Below are positions 1 through 12,798 of a DNA stretch of 64,000 nucleotides, piece by piece (the first letter of the stretch is position 1; the number at the start of each line of letters is the position of its first letter). The DNA is from Strongylocentrotus droebachiensis. Its lineage: Eukaryota; Echinodermata; Echinoidea; Camarodonta; Strongylocentrotidae. The notes under the pieces were generated by a model. It was not told where the DNA came from, ran no database searches, and saw nothing but the letters and a program-made list of their open reading frames with translations. A program made the position numbers and the translations under genes. The DNA is taken from assembly GCA_035222895.1 (NCBI GenBank), contig JAVYIG010004948.1, forward strand, positions 84,065 through 148,064. The letters run 5' to 3'.

Positions 1-523
1 GAATATTGACTTTCTCAAATATAATTATGACACCCTATTATTGTGCTCAGAAACTTTTAAAGTATACTGAAGAGGATATCAAACATAATGGAGACAACTT
101 TCCCAGAAGTAAACCCTTGACATTCACCGATGGCTATTCCTAAAATAAGATTGGTAATATGTTATGCTGTGGATGCATCTCCCTTCAAATTTAATTTGAA
201 ATTTCTTTTTAGAATTTATTGGAGGTGCCGATGATATGGAGGACGTCAGTGTTCCTCCGATTTCGTGTTCAGCTTGAGAGGGCTCTTTAATTTCAGAATT
301 GCACCCTGGAGCACGATTTGGCAAATTAATTTTAGACAACCTGTCGGGCGCCCCTTCTCTCTCTCCCTCCCTCTCCCACACTCTCTCATAAATATGTTAC
401 AGTTACACACGCTCGAACAACCATATGCCTCGTTTTGTAAACACAGCCATGCGAGAAGGAGATCTGCAATCAATCAAGAAACAAGTGAATATGACGAAAA
501 TGGGTCTGACACGGGGGCACTTG

Positions 524-629
524 CCCCCCCCCCCCCCCCCAGTCGAGTGGTAAATGTATATAAAATGTGGAAGAAAGGGAGAGAGAGAGATAGAGAGGTA
601 CATGTACATGTAGGCGGGGGGGGGGGGGG
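524..629. repeat. Facing C17 and G15 tracts
   Basis: A run of 17 C (524-540) is followed 74 bases later by a run of 15 G (615-629), with AGAGAGAGAGAT between. The two can pair as a hairpin or form G-quadruplex and i-motif structures. Open frames through here are low-complexity artefacts. Confidence 0.85.
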
Positions 630-2115
630 AGACGTCAGGAAGTGACATGACCCCATTCGGTCGCTCCGCTTTATCATATTTTGATCATCTTGCCCCCACC
701 CTAATACCCCGTGATTGTATTCACAATTTCACACACCGCCCTACACCTATCAGTGAGTTATGCTTTTAATGGGATACAGGTGTTTTTGCAGAAGATGAAT
801 ATTTGATCATAAGCAAGATGCATAAGCCTGGGCTTCATACCATGGAGAGATATGTGTGTGTGCCTTCAATAACATTCACTGGTACATTTTTATTTAGGCT
901 ATTTTAGGCGAAGTAGATTTCCGAAGAATTTCAAAATGTCAGAGGTTTTTTTAATATTTTGACAATGTCGAATAAGACAAAGGCTTGAGGACAAAGGAAT
1001 ATTGCGTCTCACGAACCTGTAATCCCACACGTATTACATCTTCCCCTTTCTTCATCATCTTCATCTTTGAGTAACCATTCTGTTGCCATGACGACATGCT
1101 TAGTCATCAATGAAATCGCGCTCAGTGGACTCTTCGACTTAGTTAACTAGTCTTCAATCAGACTGCTAGATATATTTTCGCTCTGGCTATAATTATATGC
1201 TATCATAATTGTTTTATTTGCAGCTCATGCTTTAAATCTGTAGGGCTGTTTTGTTCGTGTGCAATGCGATGCTGCATACTCTTGATATGGCGTGCCAAAA
1301 TGGCGATTGCAGATCGCAACATGTGGACTGAGGGCAAACAGAAATCCCCACAAGTCTTGGACGTAGAACAATTGCGGCTAATAGTGAAAGTGACAGTTCT
1401 CGGCTACATGTAGGACACCGTGATGTGATAGGGTATGGAGGGGTTTATTCATGTCGGGTATTAGGGTCAAGAGTGCACTGTTACCAATTCGAAGATTGGA
1501 TCTGACGAGAATTATTGAAGAGGCTATAGTGGTCACCCTATCCTTTTGACTGGACCACTCTTTCCAATCATTATGTCCTCTTTAACCACGCATAGGGATT
1601 ATGAGTTAAGGACATTGTACAATGAGTCTATTCTATGTATAATAATACAAAAATAGAAAACACGACTGAAATGGGGAGGGCGGGGTAGGGGGCATCGGGG
1701 AAAACGAAAGAAATGGTATTTGGCGCATTTGCACCTTTGTACAGTAGTATAATCCATTGTGAACATTTTGCCCCTCCCCCTGTCAAGTAAAGGCTGTGTA
1801 TATTGTATACGGTATGTGTTCAGAATGCTATTTAATATTTAGATAAGAGCACATTAAAGTGTCAGAAGTTTTGTGCATGAAGTAGAATCTTTTATTATGG
1901 CAATGATTATCATCTTGAATGTTACTATTGAATATTCATAGCCCTCAACACCTCTCTCTCTATCACCTTAGTAAACCCTACCCACTCCTCTATAAGTAGA
2001 GTTTTAGGATACAAAGCTCCATGCGAGACAAGGGTTTTTACCTGTTCAATCTAGACGGGATCGGATTTAGCATCAAGCTCGACAAATCAAAAGGGATAGG
2101 AGAAGAGGATAACAC

Positions 2116-2135
2116 GGGGGGGGGGGGGGGGGGGG
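2116..2135 (+). repeat. Poly-G tract of 20
   Basis: Twenty consecutive G follow AACAC. It is the longest mononucleotide G run in the window, and its length may be affected by sequencing. Confidence 0.85.
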
Positions 2136-2675
2136 TTACCTGTAACTGCCAAAGCAAAATACTGTTTTAATGCCCAGCGAAGCAAGCAGTCGGAGTGATG
2201 TTATTTTTCTGGGGTTGATTCCTCGCTCAGGATTTCCGCTCTTCTTATTACGTCTCATCACGCGAAAAATTAATGCACCCAAATGCTAAAAGTCAGGAAG
2301 AGACTTTTCCTTCGTCGACAGTAGATGTTGACATGTTCCTCACTGATGTGCCCGACAGAGTGGGAAATACGAGACGAACTTGATTTAACACGACATATCT
2401 TTCTTTCCTTCTGATTCCAAGTTTTTTTCAAATTTCTCTTGAAGTGAATGTATATGTTTGTACTATTTTGCAGTTGTCACCCCTCTCTGTTTGTAATCCA
2501 AAAACGTGTCAACGTGCATGTCATATTTACAAAGTTATGATTGCATTTGAATGGACTCAAAAGCATACAGTACTCCTTGTGACTGTGTGGTAAACTGCTT
2601 TTAAAGAAATGGTACCTATATAAGTCTCAGCCTATATGCCTATTTGAGAGTAGAATCAAATATCTATTACATATC

Positions 2676-2867
2676 CTAAAGCTAGAAGTTGGGTAAAGTT
2701 TACCCAATATTGGGTAAAAAAGGGAACATGAATGTTGTTTGTTTGGTAAATGAGTGCCCAATATTTCGTACGATCTTAGATCATCTTACCCAGCAACATT
2801 ATCATTTTTCCTTCTTTCACACTCTTGAGTTAAGGTTTACCAATTTTCTTTTTTTAGAGTGTGTACT
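2676..2867. repeat. MITE-like remnant with GTTGGGTAAA inverted motifs
   Basis: TTGGGTAAA-G-TTTACCCAA is a near back-to-back inverted repeat, followed by another TTGGGTAAA and, about 90 bases on, CTTACCCAGCAAC. The right edge TTTTTTTAGAGTG is the complement of CACTCTAAAAAAA, a motif seen again at about 18011. This pattern of TTGGGTAA arms between CTCTAAAA ends resembles small interspersed repeats of marine invertebrates. The boundaries are approximate. Confidence 0.4.
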
Positions 2868-5800
2868 ACTCAACTAGCTGTAATGCATCAAATGTTGATA
2901 CCACACACTATTTAACATTTTCCCTGTAATGGAAGTTGGATACATTTCAGAATTCAGATCCTGGACATATTCACTGGATACAAATTATTAAAAAAATGAC
3001 TATGAGATGCACTTACAACTAATTTCCTCAGTTAGTCCACGATTTAGGCGAATGGGTGCTTAATGAGTGATATCATGCCCTTATCTTATGCACCATCACA
3101 ACGCGGCTTTAAATTTTCTCACCCACAAAAGATCAGATTTAAAAGAAAATGATAAGAATTCGAATGATTCACTCATGCCAGTATATCATCTTCCAAACTC
3201 GTCATTCAATTCGATCCTATTGAAATGCTACTATTGGATATCACTGAATCTCTCTTTTTAATAGAATAATAACATTCAATGATTTCAATCTGAACAATCG
3301 GATCACCATAAATCACCCTAAAATTAACATCGATGCGTTGAATGAAATTCAGTGAACACGAAGATAAGTCACCCTTTCTTCCTTGAAGCAAACTTACACC
3401 GATTTCTATAGGTGGGTTCAACGTAGGACGATTTGAACACACATCCCTTTTATAAGCTGTAAAGTGGATTATTTTCCTTTCATGAGATACAATTGTGTCT
3501 ACTTTTGCCATCACTATAAACGTTTCACAATCATTTCCCAAGGCTATTGTACGATATATGGCAACATGTTTTGAATATCCAAGAAAAGAAATAATCATTC
3601 CGACAGCGTTGGCGAAAGGAGGACAGAGCAAATCAGTATGCATAGAGGTATATTTCTGTAGGGTATTTGGGATATAGTTTGGTTCGTTCATCATTTGATT
3701 TTAGTTTTTTGTGGATGCGGGTCAGTGAACGTGTGTGCCATTATTGATAGCTTTGCGCGTTGATTGTGACTTCTTTTGTATTTTATCGAGTTTTATTGAT
3801 AATATCTCCTGGCGAAACTTTCTGAAATTGGGGGAAATATAAGAATGCATCACTATCTAGGCCACCGTGAATATTTCGTGAAATTTAATGCCAGTTTCCA
3901 AATATGGAAATCGGTTAAACAAGGAATATCGAGAATGCTTGGAAGATCCCCATTTCATGATGATTCTTGACAATATTATTGGTCTCTTGTCAAGTTTACC
4001 TTTTTGAAACCATCAAACTGTAAGTATGTCGGGTATTTTGCACACATAATTTATTTAGATACACAATGATGAATGTCGATCAGATCATGAAAGTACCTCT
4101 GTATGAAATATAATATGGGACTACCTTAGTATGATAAGCATTATTAGGTCCCAAATCCAAGAAATATAACATTTTAGTAGAACTATATGAAATATGAAAC
4201 CTTTTCAAGAGCAACCCATCTCCTGTCACAAAGTTATGAGAAAGCTCGCAATTAAATAAAAAAGATTTAAAAAAAAAACTTTTACACTCCTTAGGGAACA
4301 AAAATACATACGAAAACTAGCCACACAGATCGTGATAAAAAGGCGTTCCTTGTTTTAATGGTTATTTATTAGAACAAAAGTGCAGTGGCAGCTTATAGTT
4401 GTCTTGATGTGCGGAAACTTCATCACATCAAAACACCTCTGTCTTTGACTGACAGTCATATTTTTCTGTAATAGAAAATTGCGGCGCAGATGTTTGCATG
4501 TTTGGAAGATAATGAGAATCAATACAATGTGCGTATCTTCACGTCTTTCACTCGACCGTCTCTATAATCAATTTGTGTGCGGGGGGGGGGGGGGGGCGGG
4601 ATGAGAGGGGTTTCTAAATAGTGAGGAAGAACTTAGAAGAATATATTATGAAACAAATCTAGTGAAGTAAGATTCCAATGATAATGATGATTTTTAAAAT
4701 TGGTATCACACATGACTGTGTTCATGTTGCATAAGCGCTCATTCATTGGATTTTAGAGCCAAAAATAGCTTCCCAATGCTTTCAAGAGATTTTTAGATTC
4801 GTATTTCAAAGTCTGGTAGCAGTGTATGGATTCTAGTGGAAAAGTTTTTAAATCCATTTGGTCTTCATTCCATGCAATGTCTGTATTTGCAAGCATTTTT
4901 TTAAAGGGAATTCTCCGCAAGGTGAAGCGATTCACAAAGCAAATTATTATTAATGTCAACCCTGCCATTAATGGCATGCACAGCTGTGTGTACCCATTTG
5001 CAATACTTATTTTGACCTCTTCGGCACTCTCACACGATTCTTGTTTTTGGAATCTCTCTGTTTCCGATTTTGGCTGAACATAAGAAAATATCGGAGTATT
5101 TCATATACTTAAAATAATTGTTTTCTCGCTGGCTTGTGGATGAGTCCCAAGATACCTGGGCAACGACAAGGTGATTACTGATCTATCCTGGGAGCAATGC
5201 CATAGGTTTGGTCGTTTACTTTTATTTGTTGCACGCGTGAACCTTACAGGTAAATCACTAGTAAGTAGAATCTCCTCTACAATATGTGTATATGCACAAA
5301 GCTACGTTTTTCCATCATCTGAAGTTGCAGCTGAATCACATCTGAAACACTTAAATGTTTCTACAGAACTAATTGCCAATCAAACTCTTAGACAAGTTGT
5401 GACAGTTGACAGTTGTAAAAATATGTATTAATATGTTAATATTTGTATTTTTTTTATTCTGTAAAAGAAATCGGGTCATCTTATTTATCGCTTAAAGCAA
5501 AGTTAAAATAATAATTTTAAACGAAGGCCGGTAGTAGAATTATCATCATTATTATTGATATTTTTATCATTATTACTACGAAACTATGTACTTGTGTGTA
5601 TTATCTATTTTATTATTACTAAATCATGAATAATTATATAAATATAGCGTTTCGTTGAAAGAAGACGCAGGAGTAAACCATATGGTAACTAAAAAATGAA
5701 ATATGTTTCTGTCAATCATCATTTCAAGATATGCCTCATTGATATTGATATGAACCGTCTCGAAAAGACGAGTCGATTTGCGTCTCTTGAGGCGATTAGA

Positions 5801-8800
5801 AAACACGGCACATGGGTTCAAGTACATGTACGCGCATGGGTAGAAAGGGCGGAGTATTGAATACCTAATGACACATTTCATTAAAAAAAAGAATCTTGAC
5901 TTGTATTGGGGGCATGGACTTTCAAATGGATTGTATTGTCGTTACAGAAGTCAGCGGTACTCTTTTCGTCATCTGACGGTTGTGAAAAGTCGTTGTTCTC
6001 GAAAGAGGCAGATGATTTTAATTTTCATTACCTGTCTATCAAACTTCAAATGAAAACCGTCAGTGAGTGTCCAATAAACGGCATTGCAGTTTTTAATCGT
6101 CCACTAACATCTTCGAGAGTACGTCAATCATTCCTGATTATGCTGATAAAAAATATGAAACTTGAGAGATCCTTAAAACTGTCATAATTTCACCAACTCT
6201 TGTGGGGTTAAGGGTTTTTTATTGGTTTGCTGCGAATCTGTACTCTGTCGCAACTTTACGACGCAACCAAATCTCGACACATGTAATTAAATCGATGCTG
6301 CGATGAAGATATTTTGCATTCTTTGGAAGAAGGAATAGGAAAGTGGAAAATATGATGCCTCAAAAAATATGGGATTCCAAGACTTGTAGAAACCAAGATA
6401 AGTTCACAATTTCAGTTTTGTGGTAAAAGGATGGGTGTAGGCTTGATCCCCAGTCGTTTTTCAAATCCCTCATGTAGGAATCTGATTTTTGCCTTTCCTC
6501 CAATGCGTACTACATAAGGGTCCCCATGGACATTTATTAAGAAAAAGGAAAGAGTGTGTAATGTACAGCTCTCAAACATGAACTAGGTTAAGTGAAGAAA
6601 CAATATCTTTATTACTCCAAAATGCGCAGTGCATCGGAAGATTTGCTCTTTCCTTTGTCGCGTTTAGGTGAAAGTGCGATTCGTAATTCGGAGCCGCATT
6701 CCCCAGCGCGATATTGTAGACTCCACACAGGCGCTTCAGGGAGATCAAAATTCACCGCGCTTGAGCGCGAAAATGGAAAGGCATCGGCGGTAAGTGACTA
6801 TCATTTTCCATAAAAGTATGATAATATTGCAAAAACTAGAAATGACAAGTCCGGGGCATATTTGGGGGAGCCTTGGATCTCGGATGACACCGCACATTTT
6901 TATTCATATCTCCCGTTTCACACGCGCACTTCGGCGTTAGATTGGCAAGGCAGAGAAATTGAGACCGAAGATTGGTGCTGTGCGTACCTTATCAATGAGG
7001 GTAAATGATACCATAGACACGTGTCCTGCTCTTGGCTGCTCAAATGCTATTGGAACCAATATGAAGGTGTACAACCCTTACCACCTCTCTGTCCTTTCTC
7101 ATCATACTTAATGAAAGTGATAACCAAATTTGCCCACTCTTTTATTCCAGGCAAAGACAGCGACCGAAGGTGCGTCTGCTATTGTGTTTCCTAGAACATG
7201 TAGAAAGAAGAAGAACCGGACACTGCTGTAGCAGATGCGTACATTATATTCCGCGTTTATAAAGCCGTTTAAGCTATAGATATTCTTGCAGTATTTTAAT
7301 TAATGTATCCATTGAAGTTTGACAATGCGGGTCACCCTGTTCCCACCAGAAGGACCAGGAAGGCACTACCAAGTTGGAAAACTTTAAGCGACAGATCTAG
7401 AAGAACTTGCCCGCGGCTCGTAGACAATTGTTCTCCTCGTAGCGTGTATCTGTCAGAGACAGAAGCTATACTAGCTGTCAGGTTATAGAGAGCCAATCAC
7501 CCCAGGCACAGATTGGTCGCCCTCAATGGTATAGAGACGGTAAAACGAAAAATAGTTCCCCCGGTACAGACGATCATCTTTCTCGAGCAAACATTTTCGA
7601 TGACGTTGAGGCGCCTCCATTTTCTCCAGACAATATTTTCGGAGGTTCACAGAATGATACAAAATGGCGACAACCATGTCCCCGACAACCCCCTCGCTCC
7701 TTCCCTGTCTGTCTTTGTTTTTACTCTGTGGAGAATATTCATGTTGAGCAACTTCTTATTGGTGTAGCATGTTCAAACAAAAATCGTCAGACGAAGATGT
7801 TCATAATTACTAAAAAAAAATTCCGCTAGAGACATCAGTGAAATAAAACCCTCCAAAGTCACAGTTTGGACGGTGAGGCACGAACTGTAGCATTTTCCGA
7901 AAAAAACATGCATGTGTACGTTTGAGGTCTTTGGCCGGTGCAGCACGTATCGGGAATGGCTGTTAACGTCAATATTATTTCCTGTTTACAGACCAAATAT
8001 TGTTTCGTGAAATATTTTGTGTAATTAAGTGATTTCCCGATTGGAATTTTGAGTTCAGCCTCGTTCCATGTCTGAAACTTGTTAGTAAAATCGGCCCCTC
8101 ACAGACTTCAACTTTCGTTGAAGTTCATTTGCCCTGTATTTCTAAATCAAAAATGTTATACAAATCATACATGTAGATACGGCCTTTATCAAAGTTGGAA
8201 TATCAGAATCATTACAATATTATGTTTGTTTGTATAGTTTTCAACAGTGAACTATTATGATTGTTTACTTTAGTATCATCTGAGTGTAGTGATGAACCAA
8301 ATCAGTCCAAGTGACTCGATCTGGCTACACTCATGACACAGTGTGCACCAGTATACGTGATGCACCAAACTCCTTGGATGCACTACCGCTCGTGTAATCA
8401 ATGGCCACAATCCATACCTTGACAGATGAGGGCATGTGGAAAATTCGGCATGCCAGTGATTCTTCTTTCAGTAATTCCCTGATTTCTTTCTGGTTCGATC
8501 AGCCGTTCTGTGACCGTAAACCGCTAATAATTATGATTCAGTCATGTGGCAAACGAGTTTCCAATTCATAAACTCGCTGGTAACAATGTCGGCTTAAAGC
8601 AGTGTCGCTTCTCACGCGAAGCCAAAGGGATCCTTTTGATCTGCCGTTTTGTCTTCGTGTGCATCGTACTGGGATGGTTTAGCCCCATGCCGTGCTTTTT
8701 CTGCAGCTTTCGTTAGTTACATCGATACAGTTTTGTAATTCTGAAGTAGCAAGGGTTAAACATAGGAGTTCATGCTTTCGAAAGTCGCAAAAGTTTGAAG

Positions 8801-11800
8801 ATGCAAAAGAGGAGAAAAAGAAAGAAAGATGGAAAAACCCCGCCTAAAAATAATAACACATTGTATTCATTCTATTCATTTTCCATGATATTCAGCATTT
8901 ATTATCTGCATTTCATTTTATAGTTTGAATGAAGGAATTACAATGTAGTTTTTTTCCAAGACCTCTAGAGGATATACTTCTTTCGTCATCCATTTGATGT
9001 GGGTCCAGATATGTCTTTGTGTCGAGGAGTTCTATTGAGATCCGAAAAGTGATGTCATTTTTCCATACTTTCTCTATGTTTAGGTATTAGCCACACCACT
9101 TAACCGACTCCACACCTATACTCCAAACTGAATGATCCTGGACTTTTCAGGATAATGTTTTTTTTTTTTTTTAGTCTGATCTCGGCCTTGTCGGTGTGAC
9201 GGGCTTTGTAGGGCATGTGTTGAATGTCTGCAGATTTTCGATAGCGATATCATTGTATTCGATGCACTGGTTGTTCATTTTTCCCTTCCTAGCCTGCACT
9301 TTAAGCGAGTGTTCCATTCAACACGACGCCCCCATTTGAGTGGCGCTAGAGGGCAAAAGCATTTTGAATTTATCATCAATAATGTCAATCATTCTTATTT
9401 TGTAACGATTTAATTTTAGACTCTGTTTGCACTTAGCCCATATTTCACAGCTTTATGGATGGCTAATCAATTTGAAGATTGTCGTGATTTGCTGGACGAT
9501 AGTGTTATCGTCATGTTGGTCTACCCATGGAGCATGGACAGTTCGTAGACGCTTCGCAAGCACATGAGTCCGAATGCGTCGCCATCTTGACATCGTGTAG
9601 ACCCAGTGAAGACCCAGACCAAAGTGACCACGATCATCGATTTGAACCTGAAACTGGACAAAAGCTCGTGGCATTATTTCGGCCAGGTCAAGACCGAAAG
9701 TACATTATGATTTGAGGTCACAGTGGTTGTGCAATACTGACACAGGTTAGAGACACGGGTAACTTTACTTCAGTTGACGAAAGTCCTTTTTTTAAACGCT
9801 ATAGTGTCAAATTGATGTTAGTTGATAATTGTTTTTATTTGATTATGAAGATTATAACCATCCAAGAATTGCAAACTAAATTTGATTCACGTAAGAAATA
9901 AGAGGGTGTGTATCAGGTATTTTCCAGGAATTTTGGTGGTGCATCTACATGTGCCGAATCCAAAGCATTTCGAGTGTCCAGTTTCTTTCCTCTCAGAATC
10001 TTAAACCTTCCAATAGTAGGATCGATTTAGTGTGGCTCTGGAGCCTGGCGAAGATGAAATGAAATCTGCGATCTGTAGTCTGTAGAGTGGTTGTTTCTCA
10101 ACGTTTCTAGCCTCTTTTCAGCTGTTTAAATTTCCTTTGAAAAACCTTAGCCTGAGGCTAGATTTCTTGTAATATAGTTGACTTGTTCAGAGAATTCATA
10201 AAGAAAGAACCACATTGTACAGATCATAGTGAAAGCAGATAGTTAAGGTTCAAGTTAGTAAAAAGTGTAAAGCTGTTATTGCAAATGTTTTTCTTTTTTT
10301 CCCCCATTGTGTACAAGATAAGAACAAATTGTGGCAAGGAGTGGAGCCTAGACTACGTGTGTTATTACTCTTGATGTAGCCGATGTGCTCGGTGGAACTA
10401 TTTTTCTAGCAAAATTGGAGAGGAGGGCTGTGATCGATTTGGACAGCGAAGTAAAATCCCGATAAACCCGGACGCCTTAATCTGACAGACGACTGGATCT
10501 TACGTTGGGACACTGAAGGGATAAGCCTCCCAAAGCTTATTACACAATTCAATCTCCTTTCCTTGGGTTCTAGCGAATCTAGGAGACATTCACGTTGTAG
10601 CAACCTGATTAGCATAGTTGAATCGTCTGTCCCTTGACATTTGCAATTTGCATGTAGCGGTTTTTGCCGAAGCCGTTTTAATAGATTATGCCCAACAATT
10701 TTCAATAATTTTAGAATTTCTAGTGATGATTCTCACAAGTCAATTCCTCACCTATAATGAATGACGTATCGCAGAAGTTGTCGCAAAACAGTCAAGACGT
10801 GTGTGATTTATCTTACTCTCGACAGGTGATGACACACCGGTGTCATTGACCCAGACTAATGGGGTTCACCTGACCTGGGGATGCTCTTGGCGGTCAAGAG
10901 CGTCTTATCGACTGTCAAGATGAGAAAATGGAGGAATAGAGGTATTGGTCTATAGGTTGACTTCTTACTTACTGACGGGTAGTGTGATATGTGATAGCCT
11001 CAGGGTTTTGTCTATATTTTGATTGTTGTACATTTTCATGAAAAATAGTCATCACAAATTGAGATATCTGTTGCTTTTGATATTATCATCATCATTTATT
11101 TCACGATTCACGACGAAAATATAACACATATATCCGTTATCAATTTAATTTTTTCATACTTTCATTTTCACAACAAACCATGCGTTGTTGACCATATCGC
11201 TATGGCAACATTGTTTAGTATCGTGACCGTGCAATGTACCTATTTCATTAGGCAATGGGATTCTGAAGAGAAGGCCTTTGACCATACATGCAGAGTCGAA
11301 CTTGGTCAACTCATATGTTTGGAATGGGAACTGACCGTAAACTCGAATCAATGTTGTTCCAATTAATGCAATGGGCCCCTGTTCATGGGGATGCAGGCAG
11401 GGATGCAAGCACGCCTGCTGATTTCCCCGTATATGTCCGAATATCCGAACCTTCATAACAACTTACAGATCCAATTCTTTCAGATTAAAACAATGCACAC
11501 TCTGTTGTAGCTATTGAATTTATTTTTCTTCGATTATCTTGTATTTATAGATATTTCTGGAATCAAATTTATCAAGTTTCTAACTGCACCTCGTTTTCTG
11601 TGATACCAGAAATTAGATTGTTTCTTCTTTAAAAAAAAGATATTTAAGAGGTGTAAAAAGTTGACACGGTTAATTTCTGTGTTAGTTGATTGATGTTCTA
11701 CAAACTTGTTACTTCGTTTAGAGGTGTAGAGGCACCCCCTCCTCCGCCTTGTTTATGACCGGTATTTCGTATTCCGCCGTAGAATGGCCGTGAGTATACA

Positions 11801-12765
11801 AAATTACGTTACAGACCAGGGAGGTGAAACTATATTTGTCTCACCTCCATGCATGTACGTAGTGCTCTATTAGGCCTAAATAGTATGCCAAATATAACGA
11901 GCAATTCATTCTCTCTGCTGGAAGCCGGCTATTCTTACCTTTATGAAAATAATCGGTTTGCAAGTAAGATGTATGGACTCTAAGGAGGGCAATGTCCTTT
12001 TGATTCCTTCTAGTTATTATAGATGATGCATCTTTTAAAACAGGTGGGGTCTTAAAGGGGTGCTTGCCCTAATAAGTAGCTCACTGAAGATCAATGGCCC
12101 TCTATTTGCCAACCTTTCTTCCCGGAACAATAACCCGACACCCTCCTGAGCTCAGGTGCACAAAAGAGGGGTCAATAAATAGTGGGTAATGATTATTACC
12201 CCGGTGAAAGGCCTCCGACCAAAACATGCCTGTTCGCACCGCTTGCATTCTGTTCTTTCTGGTCCTTTATACACAGCCTTTGATCAGGTTCAAACTTATC
12301 GACACTTCGTCCACAATATGTCGAGTTTACCTATTATAAGGGATGTGTGAACTAAATGTTGTGCAGGACAATGAACTTCATCGACTGTTAGTGGGAACAA
12401 GCTGCAACCGTGGGGTGTGCAGTGTACGCACTACGCATGGTAACGGCGTGTTTACCTTTCCGCTCTTTTCTTGGTATTGTCTGTGAAAAGCATCATAAAA
12501 CCTTACTGAGGTTGAATTACTTATGCAAATTTAGGGTTATGCGACTGGCGGGAACTGCTCAGATGTTAGGCACATGCTAATTAAAAACTACAGGTACTCG
12601 CCAGTTCGCAAGCGCGATTCGGTTTTGACACTTCAAGAGTATAATAAAGCTCACGATTACTTTATCCAATGGTACAAAGGCTTGTCCATGACATGTTAGA
12701 AATGGTCAAACCAGGAAGCTAATCTCTCGTCTTCTTACTATTCCACGTGTATAATTGCATATGTC
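2868..12765. other. Non-coding, no supported gene
   Basis: Stop codons are dense in all frames. The longest frame (minus strand 3206-3694, 162 codons) shows no domain, no signal peptide and no splice context. Other contents are the poly-G at 4.58 kb, T15 at 9158-9172, a small stem-loop at 8105-8124, and a weak exon-like stretch at 6592-6789 ending at a GTAAGT donor. This is intron or intergenic DNA. Confidence 0.6.
4581..4600 (+). repeat. Poly-G tract
   Basis: G16 followed by CGGG, after TTGTGTGC. It is a simple repeat. Confidence 0.85.
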
Positions 12766-12798
12766 GTACATACCAAGAAGTTAACTTCTTGTACATAC
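12766..12798. repeat. 18-bp palindrome between 8-bp direct repeats
   Basis: CAAGAAGTTAACTTCTTG (12774-12791) is a perfect palindrome centred on GTTAAC. GTACATAC occurs immediately before it (12766-12773) and again at its right edge (12791-12798). It may be a tiny inserted hairpin with a target duplication, or chance. Confidence 0.7.

Larger units (their letters stand above)
1..2675. other. Non-coding, AT-rich; simple tracts only
   Basis: Apart from the facing C and G tracts near 0.5-0.6 kb and the G20 at 2.1 kb I see no gene. Frames at 124-677 are short, overlap on both strands and depend on CT/C-rich sequence. Confidence 0.6.

Noticed and set aside
265-677. Several overlapping frames rich in Pro, Ser and Gly
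   Set aside because: Their length comes from the CT, poly-C and poly-G tracts.
3206-3694. 162-codon open frame on the minus strand
   Set aside because: It is the longest frame in the left part, but shows no domain, signal peptide, compositional bias of coding DNA or splice partner. It is plausible by chance in 64 kb.
8105-8124. ACTTCAAC-TTTC-GTTGAAGT stem-loop
   Set aside because: An 8-bp stem is expected by chance several times in 64 kb, and nothing nearby gives it meaning.
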